A DNA stretch of 26,006 bases, taken from contig DXCD01000178.1 in the NCBI GenBank assembly GCA_019116185.1, forward strand, positions 1-26,006, given 5' to 3'. This DNA comes from Candidatus Mediterraneibacter stercorigallinarum. GTDB lineage: Bacteria; Bacillota; Clostridia; Lachnospirales; Lachnospiraceae. Below the pieces are notes generated by a model. It made no database searches. It had not been told where the DNA came from and worked only from the letters and a program-made list of their open reading frames with translations. The position numbers and the translations under genes are program-made. The number at the start of each line of letters is the position of its first letter. The first letter of the stretch is position 1. Shown here piece after piece: positions 1 to 7,354 of the stretch.

Positions 1-13
1 AGATTAACAAATA

Positions 14-42
14 TTGCATAAATATTACAAATTTGTTACAAT
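14..42 (+). promoter_or_regulatory. Probable sigma-A promoter of the first ABC operon
   Basis: TTGCAT (14-19) and TACAAT (37-42) are separated by 17 bp, which puts the start site near position 49 and leaves a short leader before the ribosome binding site at 60-65. A perfect 10-bp palindrome, ACAAATTTGT (27-36), fills the end of the spacer and could be a repressor site. The region is very AT-rich, so a chance match is possible. Confidence 0.5.
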
Positions 43-73
43 ATGTTATATCTTGAAAGAGGAGGAAATGTTT

Positions 74-979
74 ATGATCCAGATCCAGAACATGACGAAA
101 AAGTTCGGCGACATCTGTGCGGTCAACGATATATCACTGGAGATCCCGGAAGGGATGATGTTCGGCCTGCTTGGAACAAACGGCGCCGGCAAGACGACGC
201 TTCTGCGTATGCTTTCCGGAATATTGGAAGCGGATTCAGGGAATGTGATGGTGGACGGAAATCCTCTGGAGACAGCCAAGAAAAAGATCTTCTATCTGCC
301 GGATGATCCATATTATTTTCCCAATGCGTCTATGGAACAGATGGCGCGGTTCTATGAAGGACAGTACCCGGAGACGGACCGGGAGGCTGTCAGTTATATG
401 GCGGAGACACTGGAGTTGGACGTGAACCGCCCTCTGCGTACATTTTCCAAAGGGATGAAGAGACAGGCTTTCCTGATCCTCGCCCTGTGCGCTGGAACGA
501 AATATCTTCTCTGCGACGAGGTATTTGACGGGCTGGACCCGGTCGTGGCAGAGGTTATGAAAAATCTGTTCCGAGAGGAAATGAAGGAGAGGAAGTTTAC
601 GGCAGTGGTGGCTTCGCACCGGCTGAACGAGCTGGAAGATATCTGCGGGAATATCGCGATCCTGAACAAAGGCGGTCTCGTGACAGCGGGGGACATGCGA
701 GGCAGGGCAGAGCATGTCAGAAAATATCAGTGTGTGTTCCCGGACAGTACGGATATAGAGAAACTGGAGCAGGAGCTGGGAAAGGCGCTTGATCTCGTGC
801 GCTTCCATGCGGATGGAAGTTTTGTGACGCTGGTAGTCCGTGATGCCGAAGGCCGCGCCGGGGAAAGCCTGAGGGCGCAGGCAGCTGAGGTGATAAAAGA
901 AGCGCCCATGAGCCTGGAAGAGATCTTTATTGCAGAAATGGAGGGAAAAGATTATGACATCCGCAAAGTGCTTCATTAA
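74..979 (+). CDS. ABC transporter ATP-binding protein
   Basis: This 301-aa protein is a cytoplasmic ATPase that should power the permease encoded next. Walker A (GTNGAGKTT) is at about residues 34-42. The signature region reads FSKGMKRQ. Walker B reads LLCDEVFDGLD, so the usual DEP is DEV. The H-loop is in VVASHR. A C-terminal part of about 80 residues is typical of ABC-2 type ATPases. The ATG at 74 is chosen because AGGAGG (60-65) lies 8 bases before it; the in-frame ATG at 68 is only 2 bases from that site, and further upstream codons have none. The gene overlaps the permease gene by 26 bases, implying coupled translation. In Firmicutes such pairs often follow a GntR-family regulator, which would lie outside this window. 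The substrate cannot be told. Confidence 0.9.
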   Translation: MIQIQNMTKKFGDICAVNDISLEIPEGMMFGLLGTNGAGKTTLLRMLSGILEADSGNVMVDGNPLETAKKKIFYLPDDPYYFPNASMEQMARFYEGQYPETDREAVSYMAETLELDVNRPLRTFSKGMKRQAFLILALCAGTKYLLCDEVFDGLDPVVAEVMKNLFREEMKERKFTAVVASHRLNELEDICGNIAILNKGGLVTAGDMRGRAEHVRKYQCVFPDSTDIEKLEQELGKALDLVRFHADGSFVTLVVRDAEGRAGESLRAQAAEVIKEAPMSLEEIFIAEMEGKDYDIRKVLH

Positions 980-3011
980 CTGGCTGAAAGAGGCGGGCAG
1001 GGGACATCTTGCCGCGTCCTTTGGATGGGGAGCAATGCTCGTTTACTGTGTCTTATCGATCACATGGCTGAGCTTTGATACGGATTATACCTATTTCGGG
1101 ATCGGGAGCACCGGCCTGTCATGGCTCGGCGCGGGGCTGGGGCTTGCGATGGCGTTTCTGGAATTTTTCTATCTGTTCCAGCAGAAGAAACAGGATTTCT
1201 ATTACAGTCTTCCTGTGAAAAAGAGCATCGTGTTCTGGAGCAGGTACGTTCATGGGATGATCCATTCCATTCTTCCCCTGGCGCTCGCCATATCAGTCTG
1301 CGGGATCTTCCAGTCCGCAGTGGATGCGGAATTTGCTCCTTTTGCCTGGAGTTATACGGGGAAGAGCTTTCTGGCAGCGGCAGGCGTATTCCTGATCTTC
1401 TATCATATAGGGGTGCTTTGTATTACAGCCTGTGGAAATGTGCTCTCCTCTCTGGCCCTGTGCGGCGTGTTTATCTTTTATTTCCGTATCCTGATCGAAA
1501 GCGTGTTTGCCACCTTTTCCTCCGGCTTTTTTCAAACCTATTACAGAATCCCGCTTTTAGAAAAGCTGGCTGAGGTGCTCTCGCCCTTTGCTCTTGCAGA
1601 GGCATTGACCGGAAGGGATGTGTATGAAAAGTCTCTTGTACTCCGGTATATGCCTTCCGGCGATTTGATCGCGGCGGCTCTTGTCTGGATTGTTTTGCTC
1701 TTTCTTTTGACAGCCTTTGCGCAGCGGAAGAGGAAAACAGAGCGCGCCGGGCGGATATTCGCTGTTTTGGCGGCGGAGCGCATTGCGGAGGCCGGGATTT
1801 CCTTTCTTGCAGGCGTGTGGGCGGCAGGATTCGTCCTGGATATGTCAGGAATGATGGAGGGCAGCAGGCTGACTGCCGGAATTCTTGCAGCAGTGATCAG
1901 CGCGGCTGTGGCGGCAGCAGTGCACTGTCTCCTGGAAACCGTGCTGAAAAATCCGGAGACAGGACCGGGGAAAAAGATCTTTCGCAGAAAATGGCAGCTT
2001 GCCCTGTCCTGTACGGCAGCTGTGGCTGCGTGCATGGTGTTTCCCGTGGGAGCGTCCTCTTATGATACCTATTTCCCGGCAGAGGCAGCCAGCGTGAGCG
2101 TCAGCATCGACGGGCTGGGGATGAGCTATGATATCTATACGCAGGTGCAGGGAGACCGGGAGGACTATGAGACGGATGACCAGCTGGTAAAATACACGCT
2201 GACCGGGGAAGGGAAGAGCGCGGCTCTCGGCTGGCTTCAGGAGATTGCCCTTGAACAGGGCTCTGTTGAAGCAGCGCCGGACAGCGTGATGCTAAGCGGC
2301 GCAGATTCCGGGGATGCCGGGGGCAGTCCATATACATGGGCAGTGGTGTGTTATCATCTGGAAGACGGATCAGAGCATTACCGGACCTATCCCATTTCCA
2401 GGGAGGAAACAGAGGCATTTGCCGCTGTCTATGAGACGGGGGAATATAAGCAGATCGCGTACCCTGCCGTAAATCTGTCCGGAGTGGAAGAGGACCGGTT
2501 CACATGGGATGACGGCGTGACCGGGACCCCGCTGAAAATGACGGCAGAGGACAAGGAGCGCCTTGTGGAAGCGTACCGGGAAGATGTGGCGGAGTTTGAG
2601 ATGGCAGAACTGACGACAGCGCTTCCCGCCGGGATAGTGGAGATCCGGTCTTCCCGAAGCGGAAATGAGACGGACATGGTGGTGTATCCTTTCTTTGAGC
2701 GCACTTGCTCTATTCTGGAGGAAAAGGGCGTTGATATGGCAAAGACTTTGAAAGATTATCCCGTGGAGTCTGTGGAAGTCAGAGAAACTATTTTCCCTGT
2801 TCCTTCGGGACATGATGGCGGAGTTATCATGTCCTTTTATGAAGAGCCGGAAGAAGTGGCGGAATGGAAAGAAAAACTGGTGCCGGAGGAGCTGGACGTA
2901 CAGCCCCTCCTATATCCGCTGGATCATTCAAAAGAGATCAGGGCAGTGATCGAGGAGACTGAGACAAGCTCGCTGATCCGGGTGGATTGCGCGGCCATGC
3001 CGGGAAAATAA
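954..3011 (+). CDS. ABC transporter permease with large C-terminal extracytoplasmic region
   Basis: This 685-aa protein is the membrane partner of the preceding ATPase. The first 380 residues or so hold a series of hydrophobic segments typical of an ABC-2 type permease, with a cytoplasmic YYSLPVKKS motif often seen in this Clostridia family. After a last hydrophobic segment (around MVFPVGASSYD) the remaining 300 residues or so are soluble and acidic and should lie outside the membrane. The arrangement resembles Clostridia permeases annotated with a DUF6449-type C-terminal region; I could not check that assignment. The ATG at 954 has GGAGG (941-945) nine bases upstream; an in-frame TTG at 930 has none. 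The start lies inside the ATPase gene. Export of a peptide, lipid or drug is possible but not shown. Confidence 0.8.
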   Translation: MTSAKCFINWLKEAGRGHLAASFGWGAMLVYCVLSITWLSFDTDYTYFGIGSTGLSWLGAGLGLAMAFLEFFYLFQQKKQDFYYSLPVKKSIVFWSRYVHGMIHSILPLALAISVCGIFQSAVDAEFAPFAWSYTGKSFLAAAGVFLIFYHIGVLCITACGNVLSSLALCGVFIFYFRILIESVFATFSSGFFQTYYRIPLLEKLAEVLSPFALAEALTGRDVYEKSLVLRYMPSGDLIAAALVWIVLLFLLTAFAQRKRKTERAGRIFAVLAAERIAEAGISFLAGVWAAGFVLDMSGMMEGSRLTAGILAAVISAAVAAAVHCLLETVLKNPETGPGKKIFRRKWQLALSCTAAVAACMVFPVGASSYDTYFPAEAASVSVSIDGLGMSYDIYTQVQGDREDYETDDQLVKYTLTGEGKSAALGWLQEIALEQGSVEAAPDSVMLSGADSGDAGGSPYTWAVVCYHLEDGSEHYRTYPISREETEAFAAVYETGEYKQIAYPAVNLSGVEEDRFTWDDGVTGTPLKMTAEDKERLVEAYREDVAEFEMAELTTALPAGIVEIRSSRSGNETDMVVYPFFERTCSILEEKGVDMAKTLKDYPVESVEVRETIFPVPSGHDGGVIMSFYEEPEEVAEWKEKLVPEELDVQPLLYPLDHSKEIRAVIEETETSSLIRVDCAAMPGK

Positions 3012-3074
3012 CTACATAGAAGGAATAATTTTTAACAGTGGCGACAGGATTCTTCTTTTTTCTTTTATGCAGAG

Positions 3075-3083
3075 TGGTATACT
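3075..3083 (+). promoter_or_regulatory. Possible extended -10 promoter
   Basis: TG-G-TATACT forms an extended -10 element with no good -35 box 17 bp upstream (CTTTTT). It would start transcription near 3090, about 95 bases before the gene at 3185. This is inferred from the motif alone. Confidence 0.4.
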
Positions 3084-3111
3084 GTGGCAGATCACACAGT
3101 AGTATTGCGGT

Positions 3112-3160
3112 GCATCTGCCCGGGAAATGACATCTGTACGGGGTGTGTGCAGGCAGATGC
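3112..3160 (+). repeat. Inverted repeat in the leader of the 3185 gene
   Basis: GCATCTGCC (3112-3120) and GGCAGATGC (3152-3160) are perfect 9-bp inverted copies separated by 31 bases. The hairpin would end about 12 bases before the AAGGAGGAAGGA ribosome binding site. It might affect translation. It has no U-tail, so it does not look like a terminator. Confidence 0.45.
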
Positions 3161-3184
3161 CGGGCAAAAAGAAGGAGGAAGGAT

Positions 3185-3859
3185 ATGACAAAGAGGAGGA
3201 TCATTCTGATCGCGGCAGTGGTCGCTGTCCTTGTCGCCGGAGCAGCGGCAGGGGCGTATCTGTATATGAACCGGTTTGACGCAGGGGAATATGTGCAGGC
3301 TGTATTGGATGTGTCCTATAAGAATAAAACGGACAAGTATGTGGAGATCACAGGCGTCTCGGAAGAAGAGGCGGCGCAGATCTTTGAAGATAATCTGGAT
3401 GCCACCATGGAAGGCTTCGAGGCGTCATCCATGCCGGAAGAACTTCTGCCCCAATATAGAGAGCTGTTCAGCAGGCTTGCAAAGCGTGTCAGCTATACCG
3501 TGGGACAGCCGGTGCGCAAAGAAGGCGGTATATACGAAGTGGCGGTTAAAGTAAAGCCGGTCACCCTGTTCCCGGATACATATGGGATATTTCAGGAAAA
3601 GGCGCAGGAATATGCGGATCAGGTCACGGACAGTGTCATGAACGGCGCGGAAATGCCCGGGGAAGAAGAGATGCAGAATCAGATATATCAGATTTACTAC
3701 GATGTGCTTAAAAGCCAGGTGGACTCAGGGATGCTGTACGGAGAGGCTGAGGATGTGGTGCTGCGGGTGAAGAAGGAAGGCACCCGGGAGTTTGCGATCG
3801 ATCAGGAAGATATGGATAAGCTGGATTCGCTGCTGATCGAGGATGTGGGAGAAGAGTAA
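3185..3859 (+). CDS. Membrane-anchored or secreted protein of unknown function
   Basis: This 224-aa protein starts with a short basic stretch (MTKRR) and one hydrophobic helix (about residues 6-27), a signal anchor or uncleaved signal peptide. There is no lipobox cysteine. The rest is an acidic, mostly helical extracytoplasmic domain. Its opening pattern, YVQAVLD followed by VEITGVSEEEA, resembles small extracytoplasmic domains common in Lachnospiraceae proteins and lipoproteins of the DUF5105/DUF4878 kind, but I cannot assign a family. The ATG at 3185 follows a strong AAGGAGGAAGGA site; upstream in-frame starts lack one. A terminator follows directly, so it is probably expressed alone. I see no enzyme motif. 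Confidence 0.75.
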   Translation: MTKRRIILIAAVVAVLVAGAAAGAYLYMNRFDAGEYVQAVLDVSYKNKTDKYVEITGVSEEEAAQIFEDNLDATMEGFEASSMPEELLPQYRELFSRLAKRVSYTVGQPVRKEGGIYEVAVKVKPVTLFPDTYGIFQEKAQEYADQVTDSVMNGAEMPGEEEMQNQIYQIYYDVLKSQVDSGMLYGEAEDVVLRVKKEGTREFAIDQEDMDKLDSLLIEDVGEE

Positions 3860-3867
3860 AAAATAGG

Positions 3868-3911
3868 AAAAGGCATCATCATGGAAGAGACTCCATGGAG
3901 ATGCCTTTTCT
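3868..3911. terminator. Bidirectional rho-independent terminator between convergent genes
   Basis: AAAAGGCATC (3868-3877) pairs perfectly with GATGCCTTTT (3900-3909). An inner stem CATGGA/TCCATG (3880-3885 with 3892-3897) extends the hairpin. The A-run on one side and T-run on the other let it serve both the 3185 gene and lepB on the opposite strand. Confidence 0.85.
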
Positions 3912-3919
3912 GATCACGT

Positions 3920-4483
3920 TTATAAGAATTTCATTTTATTCAGCGGCCAGTACCGAAATACCGCTTTCCCGAGGATTTCATCCCTTGTGACAAAAGTGTG
4001 CTCCCAGTAGCGGGAATCCCTGGAATTATTCCGGTTGTCGCCCATGACGAAATAACAGTCTTCGGGCACGGTGTACGGACCGAAGCTTCCTTCCATGGGT
4101 TCTTTTGTTTCAACGTCTTCCAGAGGCTCCTCTGAGCCGTTGATATAAATGCTGCCGTTGCGGATCTCCACAGTCTCCCCCGGAAGCCCGATGATCCTTT
4201 TAATAAAGAGCTGGCTCTCATCATCCGGATATCTGAAGATGATGATATCGAAGCGCTTCGGGTCGCTGAAGGTATAGGCAAGGCGGTTGCCGAATACACG
4301 GTCTCCGGTCATGATCGTGTTTTCCATGGAACCTGACGGGATCTGGGCGTTTACAATGACAAATGAATTGATCAGCACGGCGAGAATGATCGCGCCGATG
4401 AGTACGGCTGCCCACTGGATCAGCTCAGACTGCCAGGACGTTTTTTTATCTGTATCAGGTTGTGTGTTTTCTGTGTGTATCAT
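3920..4483 (-). CDS. lepB: Type I signal peptidase
   Basis: This 187-aa membrane serine protease removes signal peptides from proteins exported by Sec or Tat. One N-terminal transmembrane helix (about residues 22-44) is followed by the catalytic domain. The nucleophile is Ser52 in SGSM and the general base is Lys95 in FIKRIIG. The conserved GDNRNNSRDSR box is at about 148-158. Length and single-helix layout fit the Gram-positive (SipS-like) form. The ATG follows AGGAG with a 7-base spacer. It lies downstream of the kinase gene but is separated from it by a terminator, and a promoter of its own can be seen over the end of the kinase gene. Firmicutes often carry several paralogues; which one this is cannot be told. 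Confidence 0.95.
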   Translation of the reverse strand: MIHTENTQPDTDKKTSWQSELIQWAAVLIGAIILAVLINSFVIVNAQIPSGSMENTIMTGDRVFGNRLAYTFSDPKRFDIIIFRYPDDESQLFIKRIIGLPGETVEIRNGSIYINGSEEPLEDVETKEPMEGSFGPYTVPEDCYFVMGDNRNNSRDSRYWEHTFVTRDEILGKAVFRYWPLNKMKFL

Positions 4484-4502
4484 GTGAAAGCTCCTGTTTC
4501 TG

Positions 4503-4551
4503 TAAATAAAAATGTAGGGCCGGCATGCAGCCTGTTATGCATGCCGACCCT
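4503..4551 (-). terminator. Terminator after the histidine kinase gene
   Basis: The 14-base arms 4516-4529 and 4538-4551 pair around an 8-base loop. Read on the minus strand, the one non-Watson-Crick position is G-U; on the plus strand it would be a C-A mismatch. This fits transcription from the kinase side. The minus-strand RNA continues into ACAUUUUUAUUU. Confidence 0.8.
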
Positions 4552-4554
4552 GCT

Positions 4555-4583
4555 ATTATAGCAGATGTTACGGAAAATGTACA
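4555..4583 (-). promoter_or_regulatory. Extended -10 promoter for lepB
   Basis: On the minus strand TGTACA (4583-4578) and TATAAT (4560-4555) are 17 bp apart, and TGC directly precedes TATAAT, giving an extended -10 element. The predicted start site (about 4548) falls inside the kinase terminator hairpin. The -35 box lies in the last codons of the kinase gene. Confidence 0.6.
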
Positions 4584-5458
4584 TGGACAAGTATCATACC
4601 GTCTTTATATTCTGCTGTGATGCTGCCGCCCATCTGCTCGGTCAGCGCCCGGGCGATGGACAGCCCCAGCCCGGTTGAGCCGGAGGAAGCTGTCTCCACA
4701 GTGTAGAAGCGGTCAAACAGGCGGCCTACCTGGATCTCATCCAGCTTTTCTGCATGATTGGCAAATGTGATCCTGCCGGTTTCTTCCAGAATAATTTCCA
4801 GATCACCGTCACTGTATTTGACTGCATTGCTGATAATATTTCCGAAAATGCGGGAGACCGCATTACGGTTGAGCATCCGGCTTACTTTTACATCCGGCAT
4901 AACAATGGACGGCGTGATCCGGCTCTGCCTGAGCGAGGTGTACAATGCTGAGATGCTCTCTTCTAAGATACTATTCAGAATGACCGGTTCGCTCGGCGTT
5001 CCGTTTGACACGGAGGTGAACACAGAGTAGCGGAACAGTTCTTCGGTAAGCTGCTTCATGATTTCTGTGCGCCCGCGGATGATTTTCAGATATCTTTTTG
5101 TATTTTCATTCTGATCTTCTTTGTCCAGCATGTCCAGATAGCCGCAGATGGCGGTCAGAGGAGTCCGCAGGTCGTGGGAGATATTGGTGACAGCGTTTTT
5201 CAGTTCTGTGTCTCCCTGCTGATAACGATGCCTGTCGCTTTGAAGTTTCTTGAGTTCGCGGTTCATATTATCTGCAAGGTTTTGCATATGGCGGTCCCGG
5301 CTGGACAGGTCGATCAGGATATTCGTGTCAGATGCCACGCGGTCTGAAAAGGCATCGGAGATCTCATCTGCTGATTTCCTCAGCAGATGGATCTTGATGA
5401 CAAGTATTGCAATGATTATGATAACAATGCTGATCAGACAGCACAGCCAGAATACCAT
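4568..5458 (-). CDS. Sensor histidine kinase, intramembrane-sensing type
   Basis: This 296-aa kinase has one strong hydrophobic segment at residues 3-22, no sizeable extracytoplasmic domain, and a coiled linker. The H-box NISHDLRTP places the phospho-acceptor at His95. The N-box is around 207-214 (NIISNAVK), the F-box reads LFDRFY and the G2 box is GLGLS near 263. The usual DxGxG G1 box is absent: the matching strand reads ITFANHAEKLD. The kinase follows an ABC transporter whose response regulator opens the same run of genes, so it probably senses the transporter or its substrate, as in antibiotic-peptide detoxification modules. AAGGAG precedes the ATG; a terminator follows the stop. Confidence 0.9.
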   Translation of the reverse strand: MVFWLCCLISIVIIIIAILVIKIHLLRKSADEISDAFSDRVASDTNILIDLSSRDRHMQNLADNMNRELKKLQSDRHRYQQGDTELKNAVTNISHDLRTPLTAICGYLDMLDKEDQNENTKRYLKIIRGRTEIMKQLTEELFRYSVFTSVSNGTPSEPVILNSILEESISALYTSLRQSRITPSIVMPDVKVSRMLNRNAVSRIFGNIISNAVKYSDGDLEIILEETGRITFANHAEKLDEIQVGRLFDRFYTVETASSGSTGLGLSIARALTEQMGGSITAEYKDGMILVHVHFP

Positions 5459-5512
5459 GATACAGACTCCTTATTTTTCTAATATTTTAATTCAGCGTAT
5501 AATGTAAAAATA

Positions 5513-6352
5513 TTATTTTATATCTTGTTTCCGGAATATAAAGATCCCGATGCCCGACGCTGCCACTGCGATGCAGGCAGAATAGACCGGCAGGAGCGGT
5601 GTGGAAGCTTCCGTATCTCCGCGCGTGAGGATGACAGACTGACCCGTGGGAAGAAAATCATTCAGAAACTGGTACACTTCACGCTGAGTTCCGCGTACAT
5701 ACCCCGGGTTCGGGACCTGCCGGGCGGATGTGACAGTCCTGCCATCGGCAAGGGCGGAAATCTCGGGATATGTCTCGGGTTCATTCAGCTTTGCCGATAT
5801 ATATATGGAAGCCACAGAGAAAAAGCAGATTACAAGGATTGTGATCACTGCGGTCAGCGCCTTATTCTGGCAGATCATCCCTGCAAGCGTATACAGAGAA
5901 GTGTAGGCAAATGTCAGGACAAAGCTGTACAGGATCATGAGCAGGAGCATCCTGAAATCCGTTGAGTCTGACCTGCACAGAAGTGCGCTTACTGCCAGGG
6001 CGGGGATCAGATAGGCGAGGCACATCATAACGCCTGCCGCAAAGCAGGTGATCAGGTTGGACAGATAGATAGAGACTCTTGTGTGTCCGATGATCAGTTT
6101 GTTCCGTATCGTTCCGTCACTGTATTCTGTTCCTACAAAAAGGCTGACAAAAGCTGCCATCAGAAAACCGATCACCAGCGCGTATATAAGGAGCAGCGAT
6201 TCAAACGAAGGGACGCTGCCCGAATATTCCCGCATGCTGACATAGTCCATTATTTTCATGAATAGGGCAAATACAGCCATGCCTGCCATGCACAGCCAGA
6301 AGAATTTATTCTTTTTCAGTTTCGCAAAATCCGCAGATAACAGTCTACTCAT
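5513..6352 (-). CDS. ABC-2 type transporter permease
   Basis: This 279-aa integral membrane protein has about six hydrophobic helices and the compact layout of LanE/LanG- or BcrB-like permeases, which work with a small ATPase to clear lantibiotics or bacitracin-like compounds. A polar stretch of about 60 residues before the last helix probably faces outward. The start codon overlaps the end of the ATPase gene by 8 bases, and its GGAGG site lies within that gene, so translation is coupled. The kinase follows after 54 bases. The substrate is inferred only from context; lipid or peptide export is equally possible. Confidence 0.85.
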   Translation of the reverse strand: MSRLLSADFAKLKKNKFFWLCMAGMAVFALFMKIMDYVSMREYSGSVPSFESLLLIYALVIGFLMAAFVSLFVGTEYSDGTIRNKLIIGHTRVSIYLSNLITCFAAGVMMCLAYLIPALAVSALLCRSDSTDFRMLLLMILYSFVLTFAYTSLYTLAGMICQNKALTAVITILVICFFSVASIYISAKLNEPETYPEISALADGRTVTSARQVPNPGYVRGTQREVYQFLNDFLPTGQSVILTRGDTEASTPLLPVYSACIAVAASGIGIFIFRKQDIK

Positions 6353-7262
6353 TTCGATTCCCTCCTCCGATCAGATTTACGTAAAAGCTCTCAAGGCTTT
6401 CTTCGCGCTCGGTCAGGGAGATGATATCGCATCCCTGTTCCGCCAGGGCGAGCGTCAGCTGGGAGATATTGACCTTGGCGAAAATATCTGCCATTGTATC
6501 AGAGAAGATATTGTACTCGAATCCCATTTCATCCAGGACGCGGGTAAGGGCGCGTATGTCGGATACCTGTACACGGATACATTTGCGGCACGCCGCGTCC
6601 AGCTCCTTTGCGCTCATCTCTTTTACCATATGCCCGCTGTCAATAAATCCGTAGTGGGTGGCAAGGCGGGAGAGCTCGTCAAGAATGTGGCTGGAGATCA
6701 GGAAGGTGATCTGCTTTTCCCGGTTCAGCTTTAAGATCAGTTCACGCATTTCGATGATGCCCTGAGGGTCAAGGCCGTTTACGGGTTCGTCCAGGATGAG
6801 AAAATCCGGGCTGCCTGCCAGTGCGATGGCAATACCCAGCCTCTGTTTCATGCCCAGTGAGAAATTTTTTGCCTTTTTCTTTCCGGTGTTTCCAAGCCCC
6901 ACAAGGCGCAGAAGCTCCGGGATGTCTTCAAAGGAGGGCAGCCCGATGATGCGGTACTGTTCCTTTAAATTGTCTTCCGCGCTCATATCCAGGTAGATGG
7001 ACGGCGTCTCTACCACAGCGCCCATTCTCCGGCGGCATTTCGCGATGCCGGGGTCAGTGTTCTTTGAATCATACAATGTATAACTGCCGGACGTGGGCTC
7101 CTGAAGTCCGCACACGAGGCGGATGAGTGTAGTCTTTCCGGCTCCGTTCTTTCCTGCAAATCCGTAAATAGCGCCCTTCGGCACGTGGATGGAGAAGCCG
7201 TCCAGGGCTTTGAAATGCCCGTACTGCTTGCCCAGGGATTCTGCTGTCAGAATATACTCCAT
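6345..7262 (-). CDS. ABC transporter ATP-binding protein, BcrA/LanF-like
   Basis: This 305-aa ATPase has a complete set of motifs: Walker A GKNGAGKTT at residues 37-45, signature FSLGMKQR, Walker B FLILDEP followed by the D-loop GLDP, and the H-loop in LISSH. The C-terminal 90 residues or so match the accessory part found in BcrA- and LanF-type proteins. AGGAGG lies 8 bases before the ATG. It sits between the response regulator and the permease. The 87 bases upstream hold a repeat array and a -10 box that should make it the first gene of a regulator-controlled transcript. Confidence 0.92.
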   Translation of the reverse strand: MEYILTAESLGKQYGHFKALDGFSIHVPKGAIYGFAGKNGAGKTTLIRLVCGLQEPTSGSYTLYDSKNTDPGIAKCRRRMGAVVETPSIYLDMSAEDNLKEQYRIIGLPSFEDIPELLRLVGLGNTGKKKAKNFSLGMKQRLGIAIALAGSPDFLILDEPVNGLDPQGIIEMRELILKLNREKQITFLISSHILDELSRLATHYGFIDSGHMVKEMSAKELDAACRKCIRVQVSDIRALTRVLDEMGFEYNIFSDTMADIFAKVNISQLTLALAEQGCDIISLTEREESLESFYVNLIGGGNRNE

Positions 7263-7297
7263 AAATAAAACCTCCTGTAATAATGTTTACATGGATG

Positions 7298-7354
7298 ATT
7301 CTACCCGGCAGGGGTTAAGAAAGCGGTAAAGAAAAGAGTAAAGAAACAGTTAAG
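7298..7354 (-). promoter_or_regulatory. Probable OmpR/PhoB-type operator and promoter of the ABC transporter genes
   Basis: Read on the minus strand there are four direct repeats: CTTAAC, CTTTAC, CTTTAC and CTTAAC, starting at 7354, 7343, 7331 and 7319, with periods of 11, 12 and 12 bp. Ten bp after the last repeat stands TAGAAT (7303-7298), a good -10 box, with no -35 box. Repeats of about one helical turn replacing the -35 box are the known layout of promoters activated by PhoB/PhoP-type regulators. The first repeat overlaps the stop codon of the response regulator gene. Confidence 0.65.

Noticed and set aside
236..976. Open frame of 246 codons on the minus strand
   Set aside because: It is antisense to the first ABC ATPase and has no recognisable motif or start signal.
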